Source: Thalassorhabdus alkalitolerans (GTDB lineage: Bacteria > Bacillota > Bacilli > Bacillales > Marinococcaceae). Taken from it: a stretch of DNA of 64,000 bases. Under the pieces are notes generated by a model, which ran no database searches, had not been told where the DNA came from, and saw only the letters and a list, made by a program, of their open reading frames with translations. Positions within the stretch are counted from its first letter, which is position 1; each line of letters starts with the position of its first letter. The stretch lies in the NCBI RefSeq assembly GCF_042656585.1, contig NZ_JBHSPG010000004.1. The stretch is one strand, 5' to 3'. The translations under genes were made by a program, and so were the position numbers. Of the stretch, positions 24,838-33,504 are shown piece by piece.

Positions 24838-26014
24838 AGGCAGATTCGGTGAATTTGGAGGGAAGTTTGTTCCTGAAACACTGATGTATGCCCTTGAAGA
24901 ATTAGAGCAGTCTTTAGAAGAAGCTTTGGCTGATCAAGCATTCCAAAAGGAGTATGCTGATACGCTAAGAGAATATGCAGGCAGACCTACTCCGCTTACG
25001 TATGCCCAAAGGCTGACAGAAGAGCTTGGCGGAGCGAAAATCTACCTAAAACGGGAAGACCTTCTCCATACTGGAGCTCATAAGCTGAACAATGCAATCG
25101 GACAGGTTCTCCTTGCAAAACGGATGGGAAAAAATAAGATTGTAGCCGAAACAGGAGCAGGACAGCACGGGGTCGCTACTGCGACAGTTGCAGCAAGAAT
25201 GGGAATGGAATGTAAGGTGTTTATGGGTGAAGAGGACATTCGAAGGCAAGCTTTGAATGTATTTCGCATGGAGCTGTTAGGTGCTGAGGTCGTACCTGCT
25301 TCTTCAGGGAGTAGAACACTCAAAGACGCTACAAATGAAGCGCTAAGATACTGGGTGGCAAACGTGGAGGATACTTTTTATTTAATTGGTTCGGTTGTCG
25401 GTCCCCATCCTTATCCAAAATTGGTCCGGGACTTTCAAAGAGTGATCGGAGACGAAGCGAAAGAGCAAATTATAGAAAAAGAAGGCCGCCTGCCAGAAGC
25501 TGCTGTTGCCTGTGTAGGAGGGGGAAGCAATGCAATTGGCTTATTCTATCCTTTCCTTCAGGATAATGTGAAGCTTTTCGGAGCAGAGGCAGCAGGTAAA
25601 GGCCTTCATACTGATGAGCATGCTGCTACAATCACGAAAGGAACACGAGGCGTTATTCACGGATCCCTGACCTACTTAATCCAGGATGAAGCAGGCCAGA
25701 TCATCGAACCTTATTCTATTTCAGCAGGATTAGATTATCCCGGCATCGGGCCAGAACATGCCCACCTGGCTCACAGCGGCCGGGCTGTGTACGAGGGAGT
25801 CACGGATGAAGAAGCGCTGCAGGCTCTTAAGAAGCTTTCAAAGACAGAGGGGATCCTGCCAGCACTGGAAAGCTCCCATGCTCTTCACCTTGCCTTTAAA
25901 ACCGCTCAATCAATGAGTAAGGAAGAAACGCTGATTATCTGCCTTTCAGGACGAGGGGATAAAGATGTCCATACGATCCGTGAAAAGTTAAAAACAGAGG
26001 GGGAGAGCCAATGA
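24812..26014 (+). CDS. trpB: Tryptophan synthase beta chain
   Basis: A 400-residue PLP enzyme condensing indole and serine. The PLP lysine is Lys91 in HTGAHKLNN; the phosphate loop is GGGSNAIG. The N-terminus GRFGEFGGKFVPETLM is typical of the TrpB1 type that pairs with TrpA. Start ATG at 24812 after AAGAGGTTGG, or ATG 24821 (MYPDHKGRFG); the first is kept. The stop overlaps trpA by 4 nt (ATGA). Confidence 0.97.
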   Translation: MSVMYPDHKGRFGEFGGKFVPETLMYALEELEQSLEEALADQAFQKEYADTLREYAGRPTPLTYAQRLTEELGGAKIYLKREDLLHTGAHKLNNAIGQVLLAKRMGKNKIVAETGAGQHGVATATVAARMGMECKVFMGEEDIRRQALNVFRMELLGAEVVPASSGSRTLKDATNEALRYWVANVEDTFYLIGSVVGPHPYPKLVRDFQRVIGDEAKEQIIEKEGRLPEAAVACVGGGSNAIGLFYPFLQDNVKLFGAEAAGKGLHTDEHAATITKGTRGVIHGSLTYLIQDEAGQIIEPYSISAGLDYPGIGPEHAHLAHSGRAVYEGVTDEEALQALKKLSKTEGILPALESSHALHLAFKTAQSMSKEETLIICLSGRGDKDVHTIREKLKTEGESQ

Positions 26015-26823
26015 AAACCCTTAGGGACAATGTACAGGCAGCTGCAAAAAAAGCTTCCTACCCATTATTCATTCCGTTCATTATGGCAGGAGACCCAGAC
26101 AAAGAAACCACCATCCAATTAGCCTTGGCTCTTGAAGAACAAGGGGCTCATATATTGGAGCTTGGTATTCCATACTCGGATCCCCTGGCAGACGGTCCGG
26201 TCCTTCAACGGTCGGCTGAGCGGGCCCGGGGACAGGGAATAACCCTTGAAAAGTCCCTTACTCTTATTCCGGAAATGAGAAAAAGGGGTCTTACGATTCC
26301 AGTCGTTATTTTTACCTATTATAATCCGATCCTTCAGTTTGGCGAGGATAGATTTATCAACTGTGCCAAAGAGTCAGGGGCAGATGGTGTGTTAGTACCT
26401 GATCTTCCTTTTGAAGAAAGTCAGGAGTTCGCAAAGAACGCAAAAGAAAATGGTTTGTCGTTTATTTCTCTCGTCGCTCCTACCTCAAAGCATCGAATAG
26501 AAAAGATTGCAAAAGAGGCTCAAGGATTTTTATATTGTGTATCAAGTCTGGGAGTGACCGGAACGAGAGAGAATTTCCCTCCTGAAGCATTTTCTTTTAT
26601 TAAGCAGGTAAAGAAACACGCCGAAGTCCCGGTTGCTGTTGGGTTTGGGATTTCAAAAAAAGAACATGTAAAAGATTTGCAAGGCTCCTGCGACGGAGTA
26701 ATTATCGGCAGTGCAATTATGAAAGAGGTTGAAAAACACAAGGACAGGCTGAAGAAGGAAAGCGAAAGGGAAGAAGCAATAAATTCATTGAAAGAATTTG
26801 TCGCCGGCATTATTTCATCGTAA
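26011..26823 (+). CDS. trpA: Tryptophan synthase alpha chain
   Basis: A 270-residue barrel that splits indole-3-glycerol phosphate and channels indole to TrpB. Catalytic Glu lies in ILELGIPYSDPLADGP, with the Asp in the same block; the phosphate site is YCVSSLGVTGTR and the late AVGFGIS. Start ATG at 26011 overlaps the trpB stop. The C-terminus is charged (KKESEREEAI). Confidence 0.97.
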   Translation: MKTLRDNVQAAAKKASYPLFIPFIMAGDPDKETTIQLALALEEQGAHILELGIPYSDPLADGPVLQRSAERARGQGITLEKSLTLIPEMRKRGLTIPVVIFTYYNPILQFGEDRFINCAKESGADGVLVPDLPFEESQEFAKNAKENGLSFISLVAPTSKHRIEKIAKEAQGFLYCVSSLGVTGTRENFPPEAFSFIKQVKKHAEVPVAVGFGISKKEHVKDLQGSCDGVIIGSAIMKEVEKHKDRLKKESEREEAINSLKEFVAGIISS

Positions 26824-26865
26824 CATAGAAGAAGCAATGAATTTACGTGGTGAGGTGCTATTAAC

Positions 26866-27972
26866 ATGAAAGCAAAAAAACAAGTACTGGGCCTGACTCC
26901 ATACAAGCCGGGGAAGCCCATTCAAGAAGTAAAGGAAGAATTGGGACTGGATGAAATCATAAAGCTGGCCTCTAATGAAAACCCTTTTGGTCCTTCTCCA
27001 AAAGCCAAGGAAGCGATGGTCGCGGCTTCGTCTTCACCTGAAATTTATCCGGACGGGTATGCAGCCCGCGTGCGGGAAGCAGTGGCAAAAGAACTTGGAG
27101 TAGAGAAAGAACAGCTGATATTTGGAGCTGGATCCGATGAGGTCATTTTAATGCTTTGCCGCACCTTTTTAACACCTGAAACGAACACCGTCATGGCTGC
27201 CCCAACGTTTTCACAATATAAACATAATGCAATTGTGGAAGGTACTGAAATCAGAGAAGTTCCTCTAACTGATGGTGTGCATGATCTAGACGCTATGCTC
27301 AAAGAAATAGATGAGGAAACGAGAATTGTATGGGTATGCAATCCTAATAATCCTTCTGGAACCTATAATAATGAGGAGGACTTTCTACGTTTTCTTAAAC
27401 AGGTACCTAAAGACGTTTTAGTTGTTTCTGATGAAGCGTATATTGAATACGTAACAGCGGAAGATTATCCAAACACCATTGAACTTCTTGATGATTACCC
27501 AAATCTGATGGTTCTCCGAACATTTTCTAAAGCTTATGGCCTGGCAGCTCTTCGCATAGGTTTTGGTGTGGCATCAAGGGAATTAATTCGTACGGTTGAT
27601 CCAGTCCGTCCTCCATTTAATACGACAGTCATGGCTCATGAAGCGGCCATTGCAGCTTTGCAGGACAAAGATTATGTCAGAGAGTGTCATGAGAAAAACA
27701 AACAAGGCCTTAAGGAATTTACTGCTTTCTGTAAAGAAGAAGGACTATACTATTATCCCTCTCAGGCTAACTTTCTATTAATTAATACAGGTATCTCCGG
27801 AGATGTTGTATTTGATTCGATGCTTAAAAAAGGTTTTATCCTCAGATCCGGGGAAGCGCTCGGATTTCCAAATTGTGTAAGAATCACAGTTGGAGATCAA
27901 GAGCAAAACCGTAAATGCATGAAGGCTTTAAAAGAAACGATCGAGGAAGCAAAAACAGTAGCCGAGAGATAA
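26866..27972 (+). CDS. hisC: Histidinol-phosphate / aromatic amino acid aminotransferase
   Basis: A 368-residue class I/II PLP aminotransferase. Signatures: LASNENPFGPSP, NPNNPSGTY, VSDEAYIEY and the PLP-lysine block TFSKAYGLAALRIG. In the Bacillus trp supraoperon this enzyme serves both histidine synthesis and transamination of prephenate-derived keto acids to Phe and Tyr, which explains its place next to tyrA. Start ATG at 26866 after GGTGAGGTG, 42 nt behind trpA. Confidence 0.95.
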   Translation: MKAKKQVLGLTPYKPGKPIQEVKEELGLDEIIKLASNENPFGPSPKAKEAMVAASSSPEIYPDGYAARVREAVAKELGVEKEQLIFGAGSDEVILMLCRTFLTPETNTVMAAPTFSQYKHNAIVEGTEIREVPLTDGVHDLDAMLKEIDEETRIVWVCNPNNPSGTYNNEEDFLRFLKQVPKDVLVVSDEAYIEYVTAEDYPNTIELLDDYPNLMVLRTFSKAYGLAALRIGFGVASRELIRTVDPVRPPFNTTVMAHEAAIAALQDKDYVRECHEKNKQGLKEFTAFCKEEGLYYYPSQANFLLINTGISGDVVFDSMLKKGFILRSGEALGFPNCVRITVGDQEQNRKCMKALKETIEEAKTVAER

Positions 27973-27981
27973 AGGAGTTCA

Positions 27982-28000
27982 GCCCCATGCGTGGGGCTTT
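27982..28000 (+). other. GC hairpin between hisC and tyrA
   Basis: GCCCCA (27982-27987) and TGGGGC (27992-27997) form a 6-pair stem followed by TTTC. It could be a partial terminator or mRNA processing stem that lowers expression of tyrA-aroA. Confidence 0.4.
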
Positions 28001-28055
28001 CTCCATGCCTTTTTACCGAGGAACTAAGCATGGGAATCTAAAGGAGGAACCTTCA

Positions 28056-29156
28056 TTGAGCCGGAAAGTATGCGTGGTAGGGTTAGGCCTGATTGGCGGT
28101 TCCATTGCCCTTGCCATTCAACGAGAACATGACGCTTTTATCATAGGGGTAGAGGTTGATGAGAACCAGTTAAAGCTGGCTGAATCACTAAAGATTATCG
28201 ACCAGGGAACAAGGTCTTTAGCCGAAGGAGTGTGTGAAGCTGACCTTATTATTTTTGCTACCCCTGTGACCAAGACAGAAGAGTTAGTGGAGAGTTTGAA
28301 GGATGAAAAGCTGAAACCTGGAGTGATCATTACAGACGTAGGGAGTACCAAGAAGAAAATTTTTGAAAAGTCCCAGGGGTTTCAAAAACATGATATTACC
28401 TTTATTGGCGGGCATCCTATGGCAGGTTCCCATAAAACGGGGGTGCAGGCGGCAAAGGCTCACCTGTTTGAAAATGCCTATTACATCCTGACCCCTGCAA
28501 AGGATACGCCTTTAAAAAAAGTCATTCAGCTTCAAAACTGGCTGAAAGGAACGAAAGCTAAATTTATTGAAATGACTCCAGACCAGCACGATAAATTAGT
28601 TGGTGTTGTCAGTCACTTTCCTCATATTGTTGCAGCCGGGCTTGTTCACCAGGTCGCGTCAATGAAAGAGGAAGAAGATATGGTAGAGACCCTCGCAGCT
28701 GGAGGATTTCGTGATATTACGAGGATTGCTTCTGCCAGCCCTGTGATGTGGCGGGACATTCTTTTACATAACAAAGAGCCTCTCCTTGACCTTCTTGAAA
28801 AGTGGCAGGTAGAAATGGATAAAATTCATACATTTATTAAACAGGGTGACAAAGAAGAAATATATCGTTTCTTTGAAAGAGCCAAGCTGTTTAGAGATGG
28901 CCTGCCTTCAAGAAAAAAAGGTGCCATCCCTTCCTTTTATGATCTGTACGTGGACGTGCCTGACCATCCCGGCGTCATTTCTGATGTAACCGGGTTATTA
29001 GCTACAGAAGGAATCAGTATAACAAACATTCGAATTATCGAAACCCGAGAGGATATTATGGGGGTACTCCGCCTTACGTTCCGATCTGATGAAGACCGGG
29101 AACGAGGGAAAAAATGTTTGCAGCGGGAGCTGTACGAAACATACGTGATGGAATAG
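28056..29156 (+). CDS. tyrA: Prephenate dehydrogenase
   Basis: A 366-residue NAD enzyme making 4-hydroxyphenylpyruvate for tyrosine (371 in B. subtilis). Dinucleotide fold GLGLIGGSIAL is near residue 8; the catalytic HPMAGSHKTG and VSHFPH blocks follow. The last ~75 residues (YVDVPDHPGVISDVTGLL and on) form an ACT domain, the expected Tyr feedback site. Start TTG at 28056, 8 nt after AAGGAGG (28041-28047); the open frame upstream overlaps hisC and has no binding site. Confidence 0.95.
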   Translation: MSRKVCVVGLGLIGGSIALAIQREHDAFIIGVEVDENQLKLAESLKIIDQGTRSLAEGVCEADLIIFATPVTKTEELVESLKDEKLKPGVIITDVGSTKKKIFEKSQGFQKHDITFIGGHPMAGSHKTGVQAAKAHLFENAYYILTPAKDTPLKKVIQLQNWLKGTKAKFIEMTPDQHDKLVGVVSHFPHIVAAGLVHQVASMKEEEDMVETLAAGGFRDITRIASASPVMWRDILLHNKEPLLDLLEKWQVEMDKIHTFIKQGDKEEIYRFFERAKLFRDGLPSRKKGAIPSFYDLYVDVPDHPGVISDVTGLLATEGISITNIRIIETREDIMGVLRLTFRSDEDRERGKKCLQRELYETYVME

Positions 29157-29167
29157 GAGGCTGGAAG

Positions 29168-30466
29168 ATGAGCAATAAGTCATTAACATGCTTGCAAAAA
29201 GGATTAAAGGGATCCGTCCAGGTGCCCGGGGATAAATCAATTTCCCATCGGGCAGTAATGTTTGGAGCAATAGCTGAAGGCAAAACAGAAATCACTGGTT
29301 TCCTCCCAGGGGCTGATTGCTTAAGTACAATCGCATGCTTTCAGAAAATGGGAATTGATATCCTCCAGAAGGGGGATAAGGTGACTGTTTACGGAAAAGG
29401 ATGGAGTGGATTAAATGAGCCGTCAGAAATACTTGATGTGGGAAACTCAGGGACGACTACAAGGCTCATGCTTGGCATTCTTGCTGGTCGTCCTTTTCAC
29501 TCTGTAGTCATTGGCGATGAGTCGATAGCGAGACGGCCAATGTCCAGAGTGACAGAGCCTTTACGGCAAATGGGGGCAGAAATAGACGGCCGGGAAGATG
29601 GGACCTACACACCGCTTTCCATTCGTGGCGGAGAGACGAAAGGTATTCACTGGGTCTCAAAAGTTGCCAGCGCTCAAGTCAAGTCATGCATTCTTTTGGC
29701 GGGGCTTCAAAGCGAAGGCAAAACGACCGTTGAAGAACCTTCACTTTCAAGAGACCATACAGAACGAATGCTTGAGGCTTTTGGAGTGGAAGTAACCCGT
29801 GACAACATGACTGTTTCTGTAGAAGGCGGGCAAGCTCTAAAGGGACGCTCGGTGTTTGTACCAGGTGATATCTCCTCTGCTGCATTTCTGCTTGCAGCAG
29901 GAGCCATTGTTCCCGACAGTGAAATTACTATCGAAAATGTAGGAGTGAATCCGACGAGAACGGGAATTGTTGACGTAATGAAAAAAATGGGAGTGTCTTT
30001 TAAGGAAAAAAACAAAAGGGATGTCAATGGGGAGCCCGTGGCAGATTTTGTGGTGAAAACTTCAAACATGCAGGGGACAACCATTGAAGGAGATCTCATC
30101 CCTCGTTTAATCGATGAGATTCCTATTATTGCAGTCATGGCTTCCCAGGCTGTGGGCACCACTGTAATTAAAGATGCTGAAGAGCTGAAGGTTAAAGAAA
30201 CCAACAGAATTGATACGGTAGTCAGCCAGTTGAAGAAAATGGGAGCTGATATCGAAGCTACTCCAGATGGTATGATCATTCGCGGCTCTGCACAATTGCA
30301 AGGAGCTGAGCTCGATAGTTTTGGGGATCACCGCATTGGAATGGCCATGAGCATTGCTGCCTTAATAGCAAAAGGGGAGAGCACAATCCTTGATACAGAA
30401 GCAATTAATGTTTCTTATCCAACCTTTTACGAGCATATTGACAAGCTTAGAGGCACTGAAAATTAA
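29168..30466 (+). CDS. aroA: 5-enolpyruvylshikimate-3-phosphate synthase
   Basis: A 432-residue enzyme (aroE in old B. subtilis naming) joining phosphoenolpyruvate to shikimate 3-phosphate, the target of glyphosate. Blocks: VPGDKSISHR (phosphate Lys/Ser), VGNSGTTTRLM, ARRPMSRV, KVKETNRI and FGDHRIGMAM. Start ATG at 29168 after TAGGAGG. Final gene of the supraoperon; a long hairpin follows at 30485. Confidence 0.97.
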   Translation: MSNKSLTCLQKGLKGSVQVPGDKSISHRAVMFGAIAEGKTEITGFLPGADCLSTIACFQKMGIDILQKGDKVTVYGKGWSGLNEPSEILDVGNSGTTTRLMLGILAGRPFHSVVIGDESIARRPMSRVTEPLRQMGAEIDGREDGTYTPLSIRGGETKGIHWVSKVASAQVKSCILLAGLQSEGKTTVEEPSLSRDHTERMLEAFGVEVTRDNMTVSVEGGQALKGRSVFVPGDISSAAFLLAAGAIVPDSEITIENVGVNPTRTGIVDVMKKMGVSFKEKNKRDVNGEPVADFVVKTSNMQGTTIEGDLIPRLIDEIPIIAVMASQAVGTTVIKDAEELKVKETNRIDTVVSQLKKMGADIEATPDGMIIRGSAQLQGAELDSFGDHRIGMAMSIAALIAKGESTILDTEAINVSYPTFYEHIDKLRGTEN

Positions 30467-30484
30467 AAAAGAAGATATTCATAT

Positions 30485-30530
30485 CCAAAAGAAAGGCTGA
30501 TACGAACAGTCCTTTCTTTTGGAATTCTAC
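30485..30530 (+). terminator. Terminator-like hairpin after aroA
   Basis: CCAAAAGAAAGG (30485-30496) pairs perfectly with CCTTTCTTTTGG (30511-30522). The following T tract is weak (AATTCTACATTTCTTTTT). Confidence 0.6.
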
Positions 30531-30548
30531 ATTTCTTTTTAAAATATA

Positions 30549-30576
30549 TTGACATATTGAGGAAAAAAGATATAAT
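30549..30576 (+). promoter_or_regulatory. Consensus SigA promoter of a small RNA candidate
   Basis: TTGACA (30549-30554), 16-nt spacer, TATAAT (30571-30576). The closest match to consensus in the window, and it does not sit in front of a protein gene. Confidence 0.75.
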
Positions 30577-30582
30577 AAAGGT

Positions 30583-30675
30583 AGTGTATGGTTTCTCTCC
30601 ACTCCTATCCATACTCATTTATAGCTTTTTGCTAATCTGATTTGTAAGCGTTTTCTTACAAGTCAGTTTTTTTTT
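30583..30675 (+). ncRNA. Candidate small RNA of about 93 nt
   Basis: Bounded by a consensus promoter (30549-30576) and a strong terminator (30637-30675). A 5' hairpin pairs GTATGG (30586-30591) with CCATAC (30609-30614); its 17-nt loop is pyrimidine-rich with CTCTCC and ACTCCT, complementary to ribosome binding sites of the AGGAG/GGAGAG type. No reading frame with a start and binding site is present. A trans-acting regulator is possible. I do not recognise it as a known family. Confidence 0.6.
30637..30675 (+). terminator. Terminator of the small RNA candidate
   Basis: CTGATTTGTAAG (30637-30648) pairs with CTTACAAGTCAG (30655-30666), 12 pairs with one G-T, then nine T. Confidence 0.9.
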
Positions 30676-30676
30676 G

Positions 30677-30753
30677 CTTTTTAGTATATCAGCTTTGGGA
30701 TTTACTTATGCTTCTAGTTATGGTGTGTGATTATTTTCTGCTATACTAAAAAG
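30677..30753. repeat. 12-bp perfect inverted repeat upstream of ypiA
   Basis: CTTTTTAGTATA (30677-30688) and TATACTAAAAAG (30742-30753), 53 nt apart. The right arm contains the likely ypiA -10 (TGCTATACT, 30739-30747). It may be an operator pair, or a divergent -10 copy. Confidence 0.5.
30739..30747 (+). promoter_or_regulatory. Extended -10 promoter of ypiA
   Basis: TGCTATACT at 30739-30747, with TTATGG (30718-30723) as a possible weak -35 at 18 nt. The start of ypiA is about 140 nt downstream, leaving an unexplained leader at 30755-30888. Confidence 0.45.
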
Positions 30754-30888
30754 TTGATAAAATGACGAGTGGCAAGATTTCAATCGCTGCTAGGACTTAT
30801 GGACGTTTTAAGGTTAAAAAAAAGCCATAAGGGAAAATACTCTGGTAAAGAAGAGTAGAGCCGAAGGAAAATAAAGGAGGATCAAGTA

Positions 30889-32157
30889 TTGAACAATGAA
30901 TTAGAACAAGCGTTAAGGGTAATTGAAAAGGGGAACGTAGAGGAAGGGCTCACCCATCTCCATTCGCTCGAAGAAAAGGCTGACCATCAAACGAAGTATG
31001 ATCTGGCAGCGCTTTATCAGGAGCTGGGCCGGTCTGATCGTGCACGTCCTCTTGTTGAAGAGCTTCTTACTTATTATCCCGATGAAGGGGAGTTATATAT
31101 ACTGGCAGCCGAGATTGCTATTGATCTGGATGAAGAAGAGGATGCGATTGAATGGCTTCTTGAGATAAAGGAAGAGGATAGTACGTTCCTTCAAGCCCAA
31201 TTGCTTCTTGCTGATTTGTACCAGCTCCAGGGTCTGGATGAAGTTGCGGAAGACAAAATGAAAAAAGCCTTGCAGCATGCTCCTGAAGAACCAGTGCTGC
31301 TGGCTGGACTAGGTGAATTTTATATTGAAAGAGGAGACTTTAACAAGAGTATTCCTTACTTAAAGCAAGCGAATGAAAAAGGCTTTCAATTTCCAGAAGG
31401 GAGCCTGGCCCTTCGTCTGGCGGAAGCATACAGTGCCACCGGCCAATTTGAAGAGGCTCTTTCTTTTTATGAAAAAGGATTAAAGGAGAAAACAGAGCTC
31501 AGCTCCTTGTTTGGATATGGTTATACAGCTCTTCAGGTAGGAGATTATGAACTGGCGGCAAAAAAGCTTGAAGAAGTAAGGAGCATGGATAAAGAATTTG
31601 CCAGCCTTTATCCTTACCTGTCAAGAGCGTACGAAGGAGTCAATGATTTTAAGAAGGCTCTGGAGACCGCAGAAGAAGGAATCAAAGTTGATGAATTTAA
31701 TGATGATTTATACGTGGAAGCCGGAAAACTTTATTTAAAATCGGGGCAAAAAGAGCCGGGGGAAAAAATGCTTAGAGAAGCTCTTGCCATCAACCCAGGC
31801 AATCAGGAAGCTTTTTTGACATTATTAAGTTACCTGGAAGAGCAGGAACAAGGAGAAGAGCTCCTTGAGCTGGTTTCTCATTTGAGGGAAATGGGAGAGG
31901 AAGATCCAGTATTTACGTGGTATGAAGGCAAAGCGAAAAACCTGATGGATGAGCTGGAGGAAGCATTAACAAGCTATGAGAATGCGTTTCCGGCTTTTTC
32001 AGAGGATATAGAATTTATTGAAGAATATGGACGTATACTTTTAGAAATGGGACACAAAGAAAAGGCTCTGCATCAATTTAGAATTCTTTTACAAAAGAAT
32101 CCTTCCCGTCATGATATTGAAGAGCTTATAATGGAATTAGAAGAAGCAATGTTTTAA
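30889..32157 (+). CDS. ypiA: TPR-repeat protein YpiA
   Basis: A 422-residue soluble protein made almost wholly of tetratricopeptide repeats, ten or more helix pairs with the W/L-G-Y-A-F-A-P spacing, for example near LYQELGRSDRARPLVEELL and LSRAYEGVNDFKKALETAE. TPR proteins act as docking surfaces; the partner is not known. Length and position between aroA and ypiB match B. subtilis YpiA. Start TTG at 30889, 8 nt after AAAGGAGG (30873-30880). Strongly acidic. Confidence 0.9.
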   Translation: MNNELEQALRVIEKGNVEEGLTHLHSLEEKADHQTKYDLAALYQELGRSDRARPLVEELLTYYPDEGELYILAAEIAIDLDEEEDAIEWLLEIKEEDSTFLQAQLLLADLYQLQGLDEVAEDKMKKALQHAPEEPVLLAGLGEFYIERGDFNKSIPYLKQANEKGFQFPEGSLALRLAEAYSATGQFEEALSFYEKGLKEKTELSSLFGYGYTALQVGDYELAAKKLEEVRSMDKEFASLYPYLSRAYEGVNDFKKALETAEEGIKVDEFNDDLYVEAGKLYLKSGQKEPGEKMLREALAINPGNQEAFLTLLSYLEEQEQGEELLELVSHLREMGEEDPVFTWYEGKAKNLMDELEEALTSYENAFPAFSEDIEFIEEYGRILLEMGHKEKALHQFRILLQKNPSRHDIEELIMELEEAMF

Positions 32158-32196
32158 AAATGGTCACATTTTTACTGAAAATTAAAGGACATTTAG

Positions 32197-32225
32197 TTCG
32201 TATTGTCGAAGAGTCTTCCTATAAT
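32197..32225 (+). promoter_or_regulatory. Candidate promoter of ypiB
   Basis: TTCGTA (32197-32202), 17-nt spacer, TATAAT (32220-32225), 60 nt before ypiB. The -35 is weak. Confidence 0.5.
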
Positions 32226-32285
32226 ATTAAGATAGGACAGTGGATTCTCTGAATCTTGTCTTTCAACGTATTGGAGGGTCTTACC

Positions 32286-32831
32286 ATGGGCAGCACTAAA
32301 TCACTCATTGAAAAGCGCGACTTTTTACGTTGGTTTCTTAATGTACACGAGCTAAAGAGAAGAGAGTGTGCATGGCTTTTAAATTATTTGATAAGTGAGG
32401 ACACTTTGCTTGAAAAAGTGCACATAGTTGAAAAAGCTGAATTTTGCCCTAAAGCCTTGGTTATTTCTGCAAATGATGTAGACCATATACCCTTCTCCTT
32501 CCACAAAAACCAGCATGTAACCATGAACGCAGAACGTTCATTTCATGATATACGCTTGAATCCTGATGAAGATATTTATCTACAGTTAAATTTTCAGGAT
32601 TCCAAAGGCAGTCACAAGTATATCTCAGTGCTCGAAGAGAACCCTTACCTTCCAAACCGGACGGAAGAAAATGTATTTTTCAGGCTTATGGCTGAAATAA
32701 TTACAGAAGAGGCAGTTCGCTCGTTTCGCCTTCAGTCTCTGAAAGTGGAGATTGATGAAGCACTTTTAAAAAAGGACAGGGACTCTTTTGAAAGATTGTC
32801 CTTGGAAATGATACAATTAAAAAGAAAATGA
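32286..32831 (+). CDS. ypiB: YpiB protein (UPF0302 family)
   Basis: A 181-residue cytosolic protein. The N-terminal FLRWFLNVHELKRRECAWLL block and the central SFHDIRLNPDEDIYLQLNF and VLEENPYLP blocks are near-identical to B. subtilis YpiB, which has a C-terminal IDEAL motif (IDEALLKKD here). IDEAL-domain proteins are small Firmicutes-specific proteins thought to mediate protein contacts. Start ATG at 32286 after GGAGGGT. The B. subtilis gene lies just before ypiF and the qcr operon as here. Function not settled. Confidence 0.93.
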   Translation: MGSTKSLIEKRDFLRWFLNVHELKRRECAWLLNYLISEDTLLEKVHIVEKAEFCPKALVISANDVDHIPFSFHKNQHVTMNAERSFHDIRLNPDEDIYLQLNFQDSKGSHKYISVLEENPYLPNRTEENVFFRLMAEIITEEAVRSFRLQSLKVEIDEALLKKDRDSFERLSLEMIQLKRK

Positions 32832-32834
32832 TAC

Positions 32835-32862
32835 AAAGCCCTTAACCATAAGGGCTTTTTTT
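32835..32862 (+). terminator. Terminator after ypiB
   Basis: AAAGCCCTTA (32835-32844) pairs with TAAGGGCTTT (32849-32858) around ACCA, then T run. Confidence 0.92.
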
Positions 32863-32896
32863 CTTGCGCATTCAATTGAATGAAAGGGTGGAGGCC

Positions 32897-33367
32897 ATGA
32901 AGTGGACAACCGAAGATGTAAAAACCTACCTGGATGCGAGGGAGTATGTTGATACTGCAGTGCTTCCTCTCGTGCCAGTAAGCTTTGGCAGTGAAATGAA
33001 GAACCATGTAGCAATGGGAGAGTTTATTACAGTGATTTGTGATGAAGTAGAAAAGCAGTTTAAAGGAAGAGTATTTCAGGTTCCTCCATTTACGTACATG
33101 GCAGATGAAGATCTGGATACGAGAATAGAGAGGCTCGAGAAATGGGTTTCAGTAATGAGAGAACAAGGTCTTAAATATGTCTTCTTTGTGACATCTGATC
33201 ATGAGTGGAAAAAGAAAGAAGGAGACCTCCACAACATGCTTATCTGGATGCCTGTTATCCCTTTTGAGCACCTGGATATGGCATATAGAAAGCAAATCAT
33301 TTCTGAGCAGATCAAGCAGCTCCTTCCCTTAATGGTCGATAAATGGAAGAACAATCCATTAGAGTGA
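32897..33367 (+). CDS. ypiF: YpiF-like protein (DUF2487)
   Basis: A 156-residue protein without a signal or membrane segment. The N-terminal MKWTTEDVKTYLDAREYVDTA and YVFFVTSDHEWKKK match the DUF2487 family of which B. subtilis YpiF is the type. Role unknown; conserved position upstream of qcrABC suggests, but does not prove, a link to respiration. Start ATG at 32897 after GGTGGAGG; an 11-residue longer reading overlaps the terminator of ypiB and is rejected. Confidence 0.87.
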   Translation: MKWTTEDVKTYLDAREYVDTAVLPLVPVSFGSEMKNHVAMGEFITVICDEVEKQFKGRVFQVPPFTYMADEDLDTRIERLEKWVSVMREQGLKYVFFVTSDHEWKKKEGDLHNMLIWMPVIPFEHLDMAYRKQIISEQIKQLLPLMVDKWKNNPLE

Positions 33368-33396
33368 AATTGATCTTAAATTCCTTCAGCAAAAGA

Positions 33397-33426
33397 TTGA
33401 CAGGCAAAGCTTTACTAGGCTATCAT
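33397..33426 (+). promoter_or_regulatory. Promoter of the qcr operon
   Basis: TTGACA (33397-33402), 18-nt spacer, TATCAT (33421-33426), about 80 nt before qcrA. Confidence 0.6.
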
Positions 33427-33504
33427 GAGTATGTCCTAGTGTTATATTGTGTGTGATAAACGTGTCCGGATGGACTTAACCTATATAGTAGGGGGGGAAA
33501 TGTG

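Noticed and set aside
29707..30279. A 190-codon minus-strand frame across aroA
   Set aside because: Shadow of aroA, rich in Ser/Thr as expected from reading its complement.
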